DNA from: Pampus argenteus
Taxonomy: Eukaryota; Chordata; Actinopteri; Scombriformes; Stromateidae
DNA: 64,000 bases
NCBI GenBank assembly: GCA_036937835.1
Contig: CM072877.1
Location: 10,915,001-10,979,000, forward strand
Direction of reading: 5' to 3'
Shown here in pieces: positions 51,101-61,993 of the stretch (position 1 is the first letter of the stretch; the number at the start of each line of letters is the position of its first letter). Position numbers and translations under genes: made by a program. The notes below the pieces were generated by a model that was not told the DNA's origin, did not search any database, and saw nothing but the letters and a program-made list of their open reading frames with translations.

Positions 51101-52684
51101 GGCCAATGTTTAGGACCCAGCTCTCCTGCATAGGACCTAAGACAGACAGGAACAATAGAGACAATGTATACTATACATAGCATATACTATATACTATATA
51201 TATATATAGTATATAGTATATGCTAATATGGTGTATTGTACTTGGACATTCAGGGAAAAAGATAAACCACATTTTCCATCTGTACAGAGAGATAGAATAG
51301 CATAATATCAATTATAATGCCTGTACATTTACACCAAGACACATAATAATGGCACACAGGGTGAAGACCGGCCTGTAAAAAAAACCTCATGGCAGTGAAC
51401 CAAATATAAAACCACTGGAAAGAAAGATTTCAAGCAGACTGTATGATTTTAATGCTTTTATAATCCACTAATGGCTGCTTTAGCTCACACAGAGTAACAT
51501 GCACAGACATGCACAGGCGTGCTGCATCATTCCCGATTATGGAAAATGAAAATTATTATTATTATCTTTCACCAACACAGTGATTCCACCATAACTATTA
51601 GATGAACTAGAGGCATGTGAATGAATGTGTTCCCCAATGTTCACAGTGCATGAGGCAAAAATAACAAAGTGCAGTTTTAAACTGGACTGGACTGATTATT
51701 TAATATATTACTTACGTGGGTTGGTCCATCGGTCTCCACTCAACATAATGGTAAAATTTTTGCATGACAGTAAGCCACTCTTTCAGCACAGCTGTGGTGT
51801 TGTCCGAGTTGTGATCCGTGGCTGCCCTGAGGAGCAGAGAGAAAGCGGCATGTAAATCAAACGCACATCCTCAAAACTGATGGTCTGACATCTGACAGAG
51901 TGACATGTTTTAACTTCTGCTGTGATTGGACCAACTGGCCAAAAAAAGTTTTGGTAAGCTTTCAAAGCAAATATAAAACACCACTTTGAACACTATCCCT
52001 CTATTGGAAAAGTCACATGAGATGTTTTTCAGAATGAAACCTTTTAGATCAGGATGTTTATATTGGCTCTTTCACGGTGACTATATAGTAACTGTTAGTC
52101 ATTTTTTCAAATATGCTAAACTTTATCGCAACGCTAGATTTCTACATCAGTCAATAATTTTGCTGTTGCAGGCTTTAGTGGAAAACAACCATTTCTGTCT
52201 AATTGCTTTAAAGTTTATATCATAACATAAAACTACATATTATATAGAGAGAATTGTATCCATGTCACTAACCCTGGAAAGAGTAGTGCAATATCCTGCA
52301 CAAACTCTGGCTTCGAACATACCACCTACAATACCTCATCATTATTCACCATAGTTATGTTACATGATCCTTTTTTTGTGTGCGTACCAGCAGTAACAGT
52401 TAATATTTCTTCTTGGATGCATCTTCATCAAACCAAACTTTAAATTTACAAGGTTTTGATATGTTACATGAACTAACCACACAGCAGCAGATAAGTGCAC
52501 AGCTGGTAAAACAACCGGATGTGATTTTAGTTTAAAAGTTTTAATGTTTAGTGTTAGACGTGTCTTTTTTTTAAAATGACTCAACACACATTACAGAACA
52601 TTAAAGTGTCAGTCCATCCTCAGAAGGAATGTATGCGGTAGCCTGCAGTCTGAAAGGCGCAGAGGGAATAGGGGAGGGCTAGGA

Positions 52685-52717
<33 letters not shown>

Positions 52718-53038
52718 CTCAAACTAATTTAAATGCCATTGACCTTTTGAACGGCTGCTATAGTCGGATAAAGACCCCCGTACAAACAGCCTGGCATGTG
52801 CATGCAGTCCACAGTATCCATGCAGGGAAACCCACCACACAGAGATGCGATCTTTGGGGTAGTTGAGTCTCTCCAGAGCTCCGAGGTAGTACGGCAGGGA
52901 GTGAGCGGTGTTTCTGGCTATGATAGCGATAACCACGGTCGGAAGCTGCATTTTCGACTCCTCTGGATACTTTTCCTCCGAAAAGTAGCAGTCTGTCTGG
53001 AAAAACGAGGCCCCTAAAATTAGAAAGAGTAGAAACAT
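45163..53038 (-). CDS. cercam: Cercam, GLT25-family ER protein (12 coding exons, 591 aa)
   Basis: Member of the procollagen galactosyltransferase (GLT25) family, in the ER lumen. Coding exons, 5' to 3': 53038-52836, 51826-51716, 51136-51019, 50796-50662, 50459-50255, 50089-49970, 49750-49674, 48343-48237, 47871-47739, 47448-47321, 46994-46791, 45397-45163. The sum is 1776 nt with consistent phase (human CERCAM 595 aa). A signal peptide (MFLLFLILGASFFQTDC) starts the protein. The first glycosyltransferase domain has ADTDN (D147, D149) and CGITPQGYYRRTAEYFPT. The second has INLRRRHDRRDRML, LTKGEVGCFLSH and FEDDVRF (E416-D418), and the C-terminus is KDEL. It is cercam rather than colgalt1/2 because ADTDN, GITPQGYYRRTAEYFPT, GRKQVNP and HYAGD...SDTETS...WDDDS all match CERCAM. 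Human CERCAM is reported to lack collagen galactosyltransferase activity, so fish activity is unknown. Exon 1 uses a GTGGGT donor to give SVW-AATDHN. Confidence 0.94.
48770..49410 (+). mobile_element. LINE 3' fragment (RT C-terminus plus 3' UTR)
   Basis: In the cercam intron between exons 7 and 8, antisense to the gene. Around 48805-48870 a frame reads VPRVSKSTIGGRAFGHQA, a decayed form of the conserved end of a fish LINE ORF. It is followed by the matching 3' UTR ('tttatagttagggctggccc', 'ggtttcttcttgttaaatgg') and the typical end 'gcgatttggcactatataaa' near 49378-49397. The 5' part of the element is missing. Confidence 0.8.
51178..51225. repeat. 48-bp perfect palindrome
   Basis: Both halves are exact reverse complements with no spacer, centred between 51201 and 51202, and the symmetry stops at 51177/51226. 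It is mainly TATA/ACTATA sequence and could extrude as a cruciform. It lies in a cercam intron, about 40 nt upstream (- strand sense) of the exon 51019-51136. Confidence 0.95.
52687..52715. repeat. (CTG)n triplet repeat
   Basis: Nine full CTG units and a partial one (CAG on the cercam strand), in cercam intron 1, 120 nt beyond the exon 1 donor. Confidence 0.95.
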
Positions 53039-53280
53039 GATGGAGGGCTAGTGAGGCCACTAATCCACACCGTGTTTCAGCACAGCACGTAGTCGCTGGA
53101 AGTTACGCGTCAGCACCAAGAAAAAAAGGGCTTTCCCAAAATTTTTCAACTCCCCCTACTTAAATGTACAAGCTTGGCCTGCTTGTTTTTTTTTCCAGGG
53201 ACAAATCCAAACCCTGTACCAGAGAGGTTAGATTACAGCTTCCGCATGAACAACAACAACAACGTTTTCCAGAGATGAAG
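53039..53280 (-). promoter_or_regulatory. cercam: 5' UTR and probable promoter of cercam
   Basis: The signal-peptide ATG at 53038 leaves this stretch as the only nearby upstream sequence. It contains CpG-bearing segments (for example gttacgcgtcagcacc) and no clear TATA box. Its limits are not defined by the sequence. Confidence 0.4.
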
Positions 53281-56200
53281 GCGTGACCTGGCCACGTTAT
53301 TCACAAATCTCTGTAGACAAAGATGACATATGAAGTTTAAGCAAACTACATCCACTCAGTCAACAAACTCCACCAGCAATGCAAAGAAAGAAATCTCCTC
53401 CAAGCAATTAGTTTTAATCTGGTTTAAAAAGTATAGAAAGCTGCAGTGTAGGTGTTTACGTTTTACATGCACGTCACACATGCACTTTTTATGTTATGTA
53501 GACCTGGTGACGTGCAATTTATGAATATGAGATAATGATTAAATGGTGTAGCATTGTAAAAGCTGCAGTATGCATCAGTAAACTGTGATGTGTTTATGGC
53601 AGCAATGGCATAGATTGACCAGCAGAGGGCGGGTTTGAGCTAAGAGAAGCTCCATTACTAAAGCTTTGATATTATACCATACAAATGTACTTTGATATTA
53701 TGTTTTTTTGTACATTTGCAGTTGGGTTGCAGTTTCTTTAAAGGGTTTTTAAATGTTATGCTTCCTCTACTGGATCATTTTACTAACAAAAATATGTCTA
53801 AACTATAATGTATTGCTGTATCAGCATACATGATTTAATACCAGGACACTTTGCTAATAATAGGCTATTTTTTATACATTTATAAAAGTAAAAAATATTT
53901 AAATGCATTACTTTTACTTGTAACTGAGTATTGCAGTTCTTAATTATTAATTGCCTGAAATGCCAAATGCTCTCAAAGAAACAACACGAGTATTTTTTAT
54001 TTATTTATTTTATTTTATTTTATTTTTTATTTTTTTTGCATCTGCTGCTACAAGGAGCTCAATGGTGCAATTATGTTCAACAAATTGGAAAAGATTACAG
54101 GTACGCCCAGAGAGAAGACAGTTTGTAAAAGCATCTTGAAATTATTCAGCATGTTTGGTGGTGTTAATGACAGACATGTAGGAGGGTGTCATGACTGCAA
54201 CAGTCTCCTGTAGGAAAGCTTAAATAAGGTGTTTAAAGCCGTTAAATGCAGGCGGCTTGACTAAAAAATTCATATTGATCAGTGGTGTCGGTGTTCATCC
54301 TGATATTCAAGACCATGATAATGAAAACTTTATTACTTCATGTGTATTATTAATAAGGAAGACCATTGAGTCAGTGGAGTTATGGCAGTTCTTAACAACC
54401 ACACTGGTTTCTGGTATTTTTCTACAGGACGTCTTTAAATGCAACTTGTAATTTTCCAATTTGTCAGTGTCTGGCTTTATTTTGTTCTATCTATGACTTC
54501 TCTGACTCTAACTATTTAAAAGCTTTTTTTGTAGCCTTTGGTGTTGTCACAGAGTTCATTGTTAAGAATGAGGTAAGAAAACAGGGATTAGATCCATTGG
54601 AGCCATTGGGTGCCACTTTTGGAAACAGACAATTGACCTGCAGAAGCTGAGGAGCAGGCAGATATACTGGGTTAAGGGTTGAAGAGTGGCGTGAGGCATC
54701 AGAGCATTACAAACACTGTGAGGAAGTTGCAAACAGATAGGCCAGAGGATTAAAACATGGAGGGAAGGGGGGGTTGTGTGTTGGGTCACTTACTGATGGA
54801 ACCAGGCCAATAAATTCAAAGAGGTACAAAAAGTAAATTCATGCAAGACACGGCAAACATTATTGTTAGACACACCAAGGATTAAGACGGTGTCATGCAG
54901 AGGATTAGAAGATAAACAGAGTGAACAACAAAACTCAAAACACCAACCAGAAGTTCTCATCTGATGGAGTTGCAGTGTTTGCTTCCATTAGTCTCCTAAA
55001 ATAAATACTTTTGTTCATTTGTCCATCTGATGACCAACCAACGTCTCTTGTTTACTCATCTCCCCTGATAGTATCATAAAACATATATACAGTATAGTAG
55101 TATAGTATAGCACCGTCGGTCCTCACTTCACATTGTGTTCCTTGACATGGTGGATCAACACAAGTGTTCAGTTCAGCTTTTGCTTTTTTCCCCCCCCCCA
55201 AAAGATATGACGGCATTAAAGATGAGGCATTCACTGAAGGTTTGCTGCAGCATATGTTTGCCAGAGAATTAACAAAAGTAAAAATTCAAACTTTAGTCAG
55301 AATATGAGTTAACGGTACAGGAATGATGCAAATATTTTAATGCTCAATCTGCTCAGCACTCAAAATCAGAGACAGTTGACAGTTCAGAAGCTGTGCAAAA
55401 AGAGGAGCGGTGGGAGCAGGAGAAAGATAATGATGGAAAGAGTGGAGGTGGGGGCAGAGTGGAAAATAATAAGCAAAGTGGTATATAATGAATTTTGACT
55501 CTTTTGGCAGACTCTGTGAATAAGCAGAGGCAGTCATGGCTGACAATAGTGTAGTTGGGTTAGAGGGCTGGTTTGTGTGGACAGGTCAGGGGTTGAGGGT
55601 CAAATCTCTCCCATTCATGACACCCCAAGTGTCGCCACACTCACACGCAAACACACATGCATGTCAGGGGCACTTTCCCAGCGCTTGTGGCTGCAGCAGA
55701 TCTGGGAGAGTTCAACCTCGGGTGCACTAACTTTTCACAGCGAGGTCAAGGGTGGAGATGGTGTTTGTGTGTGGGGGTGTGTGAATGAGAGGCAGAGGGA
55801 GATGGAAAGAAAGAGAAAACGATGGTGGAAGAAAGAAAGACAAAAGGAAATTCTTTATTGTTTTGACCAGATTGCACGAGAGACTCTGAAAGAGAGAGAG
55901 AGAGAGTGGATAAACTGCAGCTACTTCAGCTCCTATACTTGACTCAATTATCCAGTCTTAAAGGAACAGTTCATCTAAATCACCACACACACGCACCACT
56001 CATTATCACTCACATCCAGTGGTATCTACACATTTAGACAGTTCGATTTTATTTGTGCAGATATCAATCGTTGATTATTTTGAATAAAAAGTAAAAACAT
56101 GGAATTCACAATTTCTTAGAGGCCACAGAAATGTTTTCAATTAATCTGTTAGTAGTAATAAGTTGCAGCTCTATAGAAACCCTGCGATTTCAAAGACACC

Positions 56201-57601
56201 TCAAAGATTTCTTCCACCATCACAATACAGCAGAGCTTTTTTTTTTTAATCTTGTGGAGCTCACAGGATTAAAAAATGTCATGTAGAACATGATCCACTT
56301 ACTTTGAATAATCCACATGCCTCTCTGTGACAACAGGGTAACAAAGTGTTCTGTGGTTTATTATGAATAACAGGAACGCTATTTTTGATAAGACATTTTG
56401 TGGTTGAAATTCTTTCCACCTCTACTGTACCTGGAACACAGTGGGGGGGTTTACCAGTTTACCAGAGGCCTATCTTAGCACACCGTGCAGTCACTATGCC
56501 ACCGATCTACCCATCTTTCCTTTGCCGATTCACAATGCTTTGGTTTAGCGTGAGAGGGTGAGTGGCTGTAGGTTAGGACATGGCCGAGTGAAAGTGTTTC
56601 TGTCTTTGTGTTTGCATGTTGGGACCAGGGCTAGTAGGCGGCAGAGAGTCGTGACATTCTCACAAGCTTCTGGGACCTTTATTGCTGTGGCAATAATCAA
56701 TAGCGTTCCCACAGAGACGTCTTTTGGCTGGGCGGGTCAATACCTGTCACTCAGGGTCTGAGCCATGGCACATACCTTCTTACTCAGCAGCTACAGCAGG
56801 CTCACTCTGTCTGCTCCCCTCCTCCTGATGCATCTCAGGAGTGTAATGTTTGCACAATTTAAGGAGTTTTGTGTGTTTTATGTAAACACATATCCAGTTG
56901 AGCATATGTATCAAAACTCTTTTTACAAACTTAAAGTTTTATGGCAGTTTCAAAATAAAAGAAAGTGATGTTTAGACTGAATGCTCTGCAGTAATGAGAT
57001 TATGAGCACAGGTGTAAAAGTATTATGTGTTCTCATGAATATGAAGCAGATCATGCGTTATATACAGATTTATACTTTTTGATTCCCTTTTTTAAACTGT
57101 TCAATCTTAATGTTGTCAAATATAATCAGTCATTTCTCAGATTCTGTTTTATTGTGTTGGATGTGATTATTGTAAATGAATGAAGGTTTTAACTTTGTGA
57201 CGCCTATTGTAAGCTGCCATTTTGTCCGGGGCTCAAACAAAAGATAATGTATGTCAAGAGCTTTCCTGGTTAAATTAAGATTACATTTTTTTTTAAATTA
57301 AGAAAAGAAGAAAATCTCATATTTTTCATACACCTAAAGTTGATTGAATTAATGAAACTTTAGGCATATGTGCATTAACTTTTGCAAAATCTGATCGCCA
57401 ATCACAAACCTTGCAAATGTGTATTTATTCAATGGTGTATTTGGGATTTTGTATCTTTTAGTCAAACACTGATATAAAATTACACATTACAAGGTATTTG
57501 TGAACATCTTTGTGCCCCATAATCTCTACAAAGTAATGGTGAGATTAGTGCAGACTTCTCTGCTTCTCATCTTCTCCCCGGATGACGCTGTCCGTCGCCT
57601 C

Positions 57602-57614
57602 GTTGCCAAGCAAC
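57602..57614. promoter_or_regulatory. RFX X-box palindrome
   Basis: GTTGCCAAGCAAC fits the RFX X-box consensus (GTNRCC, 0-3 bases, RGYAAC). It lies in a small CpG-containing island (57575-57640), next to TGACGC. No transcription unit has been identified beside it. Confidence 0.5.
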
Positions 57615-58497
57615 AGCGCAGCCACTGTCAAAGAATTCTGGGGGATGTTTAGGCAGCAGCATGCTTGGGGGGAAGGTGTGTGTGTGTGTGTGTGTGAGCA
57701 GTGTGTATTGATCAGAGTGGAGTAGCAGGTTGCACATTTGTATGAGAGTTTTCTTTTAATCTTTTAATCTCAGCCATTACACCACTTGGTGATTCTCTGC
57801 AATTTATTTTACAATCCAGTCTTTTATCAGTGTCTGAAGAACAGGTCTAATCTCTGATGAGTCAACGCTTCTCACAACAACAACAAAAAAACAAAAAAAA
57901 ACAAACAAGCCCTGCTCTTCACACTCACACAAATGTATTTTTCAATAGTTTTTTTGCTGACATCAACATGTGAAGAAATCTTTAGTCTGCTTCAACAGAT
58001 AGTAAAATAACTGATTATACCTCAAGAAATATTTCACTCAGAAGCAACAGTATAGTTTGGCAACATGAAAAGTAAATGACGGTGTAAAAAGATAAAAATG
58101 TCTTCCTTGTGGTTCATGGCCTTAAGACTTCTTTTGGTACGTCTCTGTAATTGCTTTCTTGCATTTGCTGCCTGTCTCCTTCAATACACCTGCTTGTGCA
58201 TCATATTTCCTGTCTATCTGTAACATTTCTACACTACGTATTGCCAGCAGACAGTACAGATGAACACTATATTCATGCTGGCGGGATGAAGTCAGTGCAC
58301 CGCTGCTCCCTCGTGAGCATCGTTTCATAGAGTGTTTTTAGCTGCTAGATACACGAATGAAGGGCTTACTGAGTGTGTTCAAAAACACCAATTTACCTCT
58401 TTGTCCTTTTGACTCTATGTCCTATGTGTCTTTCCTCTACACACTGCCTAAACATGTTTCCCACTAAATATAAATGACATTCGCTGCCACAGCATTG

Positions 58498-58536
<39 letters not shown>

Positions 58537-59674
58537 TCTCTACTCTGCTCTCCATCCTCTGCAGTTGTGCCCTATCAGCAGGGAGGAGATGCCTTCACCA
58601 GGGGAGGTTTATTTTAAGGATTCCCCTGCTCCCTTTGTCCTCTCTCTCCTCTCCATCTCTCAACGGGATGGTTTCATAGCCCGCCCCGCCAACTTGGCCT
58701 CCTTCTCCCCTGCCAGGCCTTTTAGCCAGAGGGTTAAACATTGATTTGTGAATGGAGGCGAGCACAGTGGCCCCTGCGTAGAGCGCAGCAGTCCCCTACT
58801 GTTTCTGTGTTTACACACACACACCCCTACTATACACCACCAAGACTAACAGCCAACATGAAAGCTACTGAGCTAAAAGGCCTTAATTCAACAACTGCCT
58901 TGGTCGATAGCGTTTTAGTTTTCTTTGTGTGATGCTATTTAGCCTTTAATAGTTTATTTGATGTTTAAAAATTGCAATTTTTTACATTCAGAATTGTGCT
59001 TTCTTGCTAAATTAATCCAAATACAGACAATTTAGGATAAATAACTGCCAGGAATTGTTTTAATACTTTACTTTAAAGTGTCCCATATCACCCAGAAATT
59101 ATCATTTCTGTGCCTGAAAACTACTTAAAGATGTTTCTGATAAACAAAAATAGTTGTAGTACCATGATAAATCCCACAGATCATATGCAACAGCTGTCAG
59201 CGGCTTTTTGCCACACAGAGACATCATGAGACCAAAGAACAAAATGTGGTTACAAGGTAAAAATAAATAAAATAAAAGCACGGTGCTGCTGTTTCATGGT
59301 AGAAACTGAAAAATGTCACTCTTTAAATCCATCATCCTGAGGACCATAAGTGAGGGATGTCAAGGTGAGAGTGAAAGTGGAACCTCTTGACTTATTGAGT
59401 TTCCCGCCTCTGGATGAGTCAGGGCATGAAAAGGCAGAGAAAGAGTAGAGACTGAGGGGTTTGCTTTTCACCACTCAAAAAAAAAAAAAAGAGAGAGCCA
59501 TGAATGAGTGACTGACTGAATGAATGAGAGGCGGGCTGGGGCTGAGAGGGGTTCTGGCCCTGTGGATCAGCAGAGGTTAACTCGGCTTCTTCAGAGAGAT
59601 GAAAAGGGGGGAAAAACGGATTGAGCTTTAAAGAGGAGGACCCCCTGCGCCCGGGGCGGGATCAGTCAGGATGA

Positions 59675-59681
<7 letters not shown>

Positions 59682-59733
<52 letters not shown>
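59682..59733. repeat. (GA)n microsatellite
   Basis: Long GA run with a single interruption (GACAGA). Confidence 0.95.
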
Positions 59734-59735
<2 letters not shown>

Positions 59736-60164
59736 TGAGGCGTTTGTAAGCATCAAAAAGCTGCAGCGCAAACGCAGCATTCAGAAGTGCAGATATGCAG
59801 GACATGAGGATGCGCTTGATTCACATTTCTGTTTCCAGAGAGACGCAGAGGAACAAACTTAACACTGAACCCACGTTTAGATGCATGTAACGTGTTTTAC
59901 AACGTGAACATTAAAGCGTGCCAACAGGCAGAAAAGCTGTTAGATTTAGTTCTGAATTCCTGACTTTTAAATACTGAAACTGATCCCATTTGTTACTGTG
60001 TTCGTGATTTAACCAGGTGTCTTTTTACGCATTAGAAGATGAATAAAAGCACAGCTGCACATTAGGAGATTATAGTGGTAATGAATGGGTCGTGTGCAAT
60101 TGCATTGCTCAGCCTATGCACAAAAAAACTCTTCCTGACTTTTTACTGACCTCTTATTGCACCT

Positions 60165-60222
60165 TTTTTGTATGAAATGATCTATATAAATAAAGTTGTA
60201 TTATTATTATCATTATTATTAT
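60165..60222 (+). mobile_element. Probable LINE/SINE 3' tail
   Basis: 'gatctatataaataaagttg' followed by (TTA)n-type repeats has the form of the 3' end shared by several teleost LINE and SINE families. No recognisable element body precedes it. Confidence 0.45.
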
Positions 60223-60556
60223 CAAACAACACGTCGTCTGTTGCATTATATATAATTCACTCATTTTCTGTCACAGCGAACAACACTTGCCACTGAGGCC
60301 TACAGTAGGCTGCCCCCTTTTCCCTGCTGCAGAATGGCTACACATGGCGCTGAAGGCACCGCTTTATGTCCAAGTGCCTGGTTACAGCGTTGCACTAGTT
60401 TGCTCACACAAGAGATGAAGCACAAGAGGAACACTAAACGTCATGCAGTGCGGTCAGAGAGTAAACAGTGTCGGGATTGTAATCTCTTTTTTTGGGTAGA
60501 AAATAGGGCTGTTGTGTCTTTAAGAGGGGCTGCTGGTTCCTCATCGCAGCTGCTGG

Positions 60557-60594
60557 CGTGTGTGTGTGTGTGTGTGTGTGCGTGTGTGTGTGTG
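60557..60594. repeat. (TG)n microsatellite
   Basis: About 18 TG units, interrupted once by CG. Confidence 0.95.
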
Positions 60595-60659
60595 ACACAG
60601 AGGACAGCCGAGATTCATTACTTAAGCAGTACAATGGACATTTATCACCCCGTGGTGTT

Positions 60660-61000
60660 ATTCAAATTCAGTACCAAGCGAGGACCTTCTCCACTCCTCT
60701 CTCCGCCTCGCGTCGCGGCCGCAGCGTTTATTGTTGGAGCAGCGGAAGAAAAAGCCAGGAGGGCAGAGAGACACGCATCCAGCCAGCCAGTGAGCCAGTC
60801 AGTCAGTCAGTCAGTCAGTGAGACCCGTAGAGGAAGGATGGAAGCAAGGAGCGTCTGTCCGGAGTGTAACGAAGCCTGCTGCTCTCCTGCTCCTCATCCT
60901 CTTCTCTTTTTTTGTGTGCTCGCTGGGAGGCATCTGGACGGAGCAGAGAGAGCCGAGAACGCACGACGTGGGAACCGAACCAAGGACGCACCAACGGGAA
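60660..61000 (+). promoter_or_regulatory. CpG-rich candidate promoter / first exon
   Basis: This is the strongest CpG enrichment in the right 10 kb (for example CCGCCTCGCGTCGCGGCCGC at 60703-60722), with a CAGT repeat at 60795-60819. It looks like the start of a + strand gene with a long 5' leader. Reading frames across it are low-complexity and unlike known proteins, so I do not call a CDS. Confidence 0.4.
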
Positions 61001-61389
61001 CTAAGGGCTTTCCTTTTTCTGTCTTTTTATTATATATATAAATATTATTTTTATTTTTTTCGGTTTCATCGTCAGCTATAACAACATCAGAGGAAAAAAG
61101 CAGACGCTCCAGTTGCTTTTTTTTTTCAAATAGGATTTTTTAAATTTTTTTAAATAAAATAAAATACCATGGGGGAAAGCCATTGTGCATCTTGAGGCAC
61201 TAGAACTGAACAATCTTTCCCTAAATAGATGACACACAGGTGCAGAAATGGCGAAACGTTTTCCTGGCATCTCGGACTTTAAAATGAAAAAAAACCCAAA
61301 AACAACAAAAGTCCTGTTGAGCTGTTTGATTTCTATCTTTTTTTTGAACCCACTTGAAACGTGTGCGACTCTGTGCTGAACCAAAGGAG

Positions 61390-61485
61390 ATGATGACATT
61401 TTACTTAAAGATGCGGTGGCCATTCAGCCATCTTAAGGGCCCACAGATCTGGACAGACTTGAGGTTAACTTTAGCCTACAACTAG
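61390..61485 (+). other. Possible first coding exon (31-codon ORF)
   Basis: After the CpG-rich leader, an ATG-ATG in good context (purine at -3) opens a 31-codon frame starting MMTFYLKMRWPFSHL. A donor-like site (TTGAG then GTTAAC) lies at 61464, so the real exon may end at 61463. I do not recognise the peptide. It could equally be a short upstream ORF or chance. Confidence 0.25.
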
Positions 61486-61913
61486 CAACCAGTGTAAGAG
61501 ATATGTATGAGAAAAAAAGTAGGAACCAGGGTGAATGTATTTCACAAAGCTTTCAAACACAGTAGTAGAAAAAGTCACAAAGTGGCTCAGCCTTATCAAA
61601 CAACTGGGAGGGAAAAATAACACAGATGACTTTCTGCTAATGTGGTGATCAGTCCAACAAAGAGGATAAAAAGATGAGTTTCTAGCTGACATTTAATAAG
61701 GAAATGTGTTCAAGGATTTGGGATGTACTAATTTTGGGAGGAAAGTTGCACAACAACCTATATTTGAATGTTTTTCATTGTAACAAAAAACAACAACAAG
61801 GAGGTTTAGTTTCCTGCTGCAACAGCTCAGTGTGGACAGATAAAGGAAAGGAAAGAGGCAATGCTGAGCAGTGAACATGTCAGAAATAATGCACAGTGCT
61901 GCAACTTATCGAG

Positions 61914-61916
<3 letters not shown>

Positions 61917-61973
<57 letters not shown>

Positions 61974-61993
61974 GAGAGAGAAAGAGAGAGAAA
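61917..61993. repeat. (GA)n microsatellite
   Basis: A run of about 77 nt of GA with few interruptions, the longest purine tract in the window. Confidence 0.95.

Larger units (their letters stand above)
53281..60600. other. Intergenic region, no gene supported
   Basis: No ORF resembles a known family. Landmarks are a small CpG cluster with an RFX X-box palindrome at 57602-57614, a (CT)n run at 58501-58533, a (GA)n run at 59682-59733 and a LINE-type tail at 60165-60222. G+C-rich segments at 58600-58800 and 59390-59600 could be conserved regulatory DNA, but this cannot be judged from one sequence. Confidence 0.55.

Noticed and set aside
52821..52835. Use of the downstream TGG-TGG|GTTTCC donor for cercam exon 1
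   Set aside because: It would break the reading phase with exon 2. The GTGGGT donor after 52836 gives SVW-AATDHN, matching the family (ALW.ATDHN).
45163..53038. Identification as colgalt1 or colgalt2 instead of cercam
   Set aside because: Diagnostic segments (ADTDN, CGITPQGYYRRTAEYFPT, GRKQVNP, WDDDS) match CERCAM and differ from COLGALT1 forms such as VDADN and GRKRMQV.
60334..61041. Longest open frame in the window (235 codons, + strand)
   Set aside because: It runs through a TG microsatellite and a CAGT repeat (giving Ser-Val-Ser-Gln runs), has no recognisable domain and no conserved-looking core. It is better explained as an open frame across CpG-rich leader sequence.
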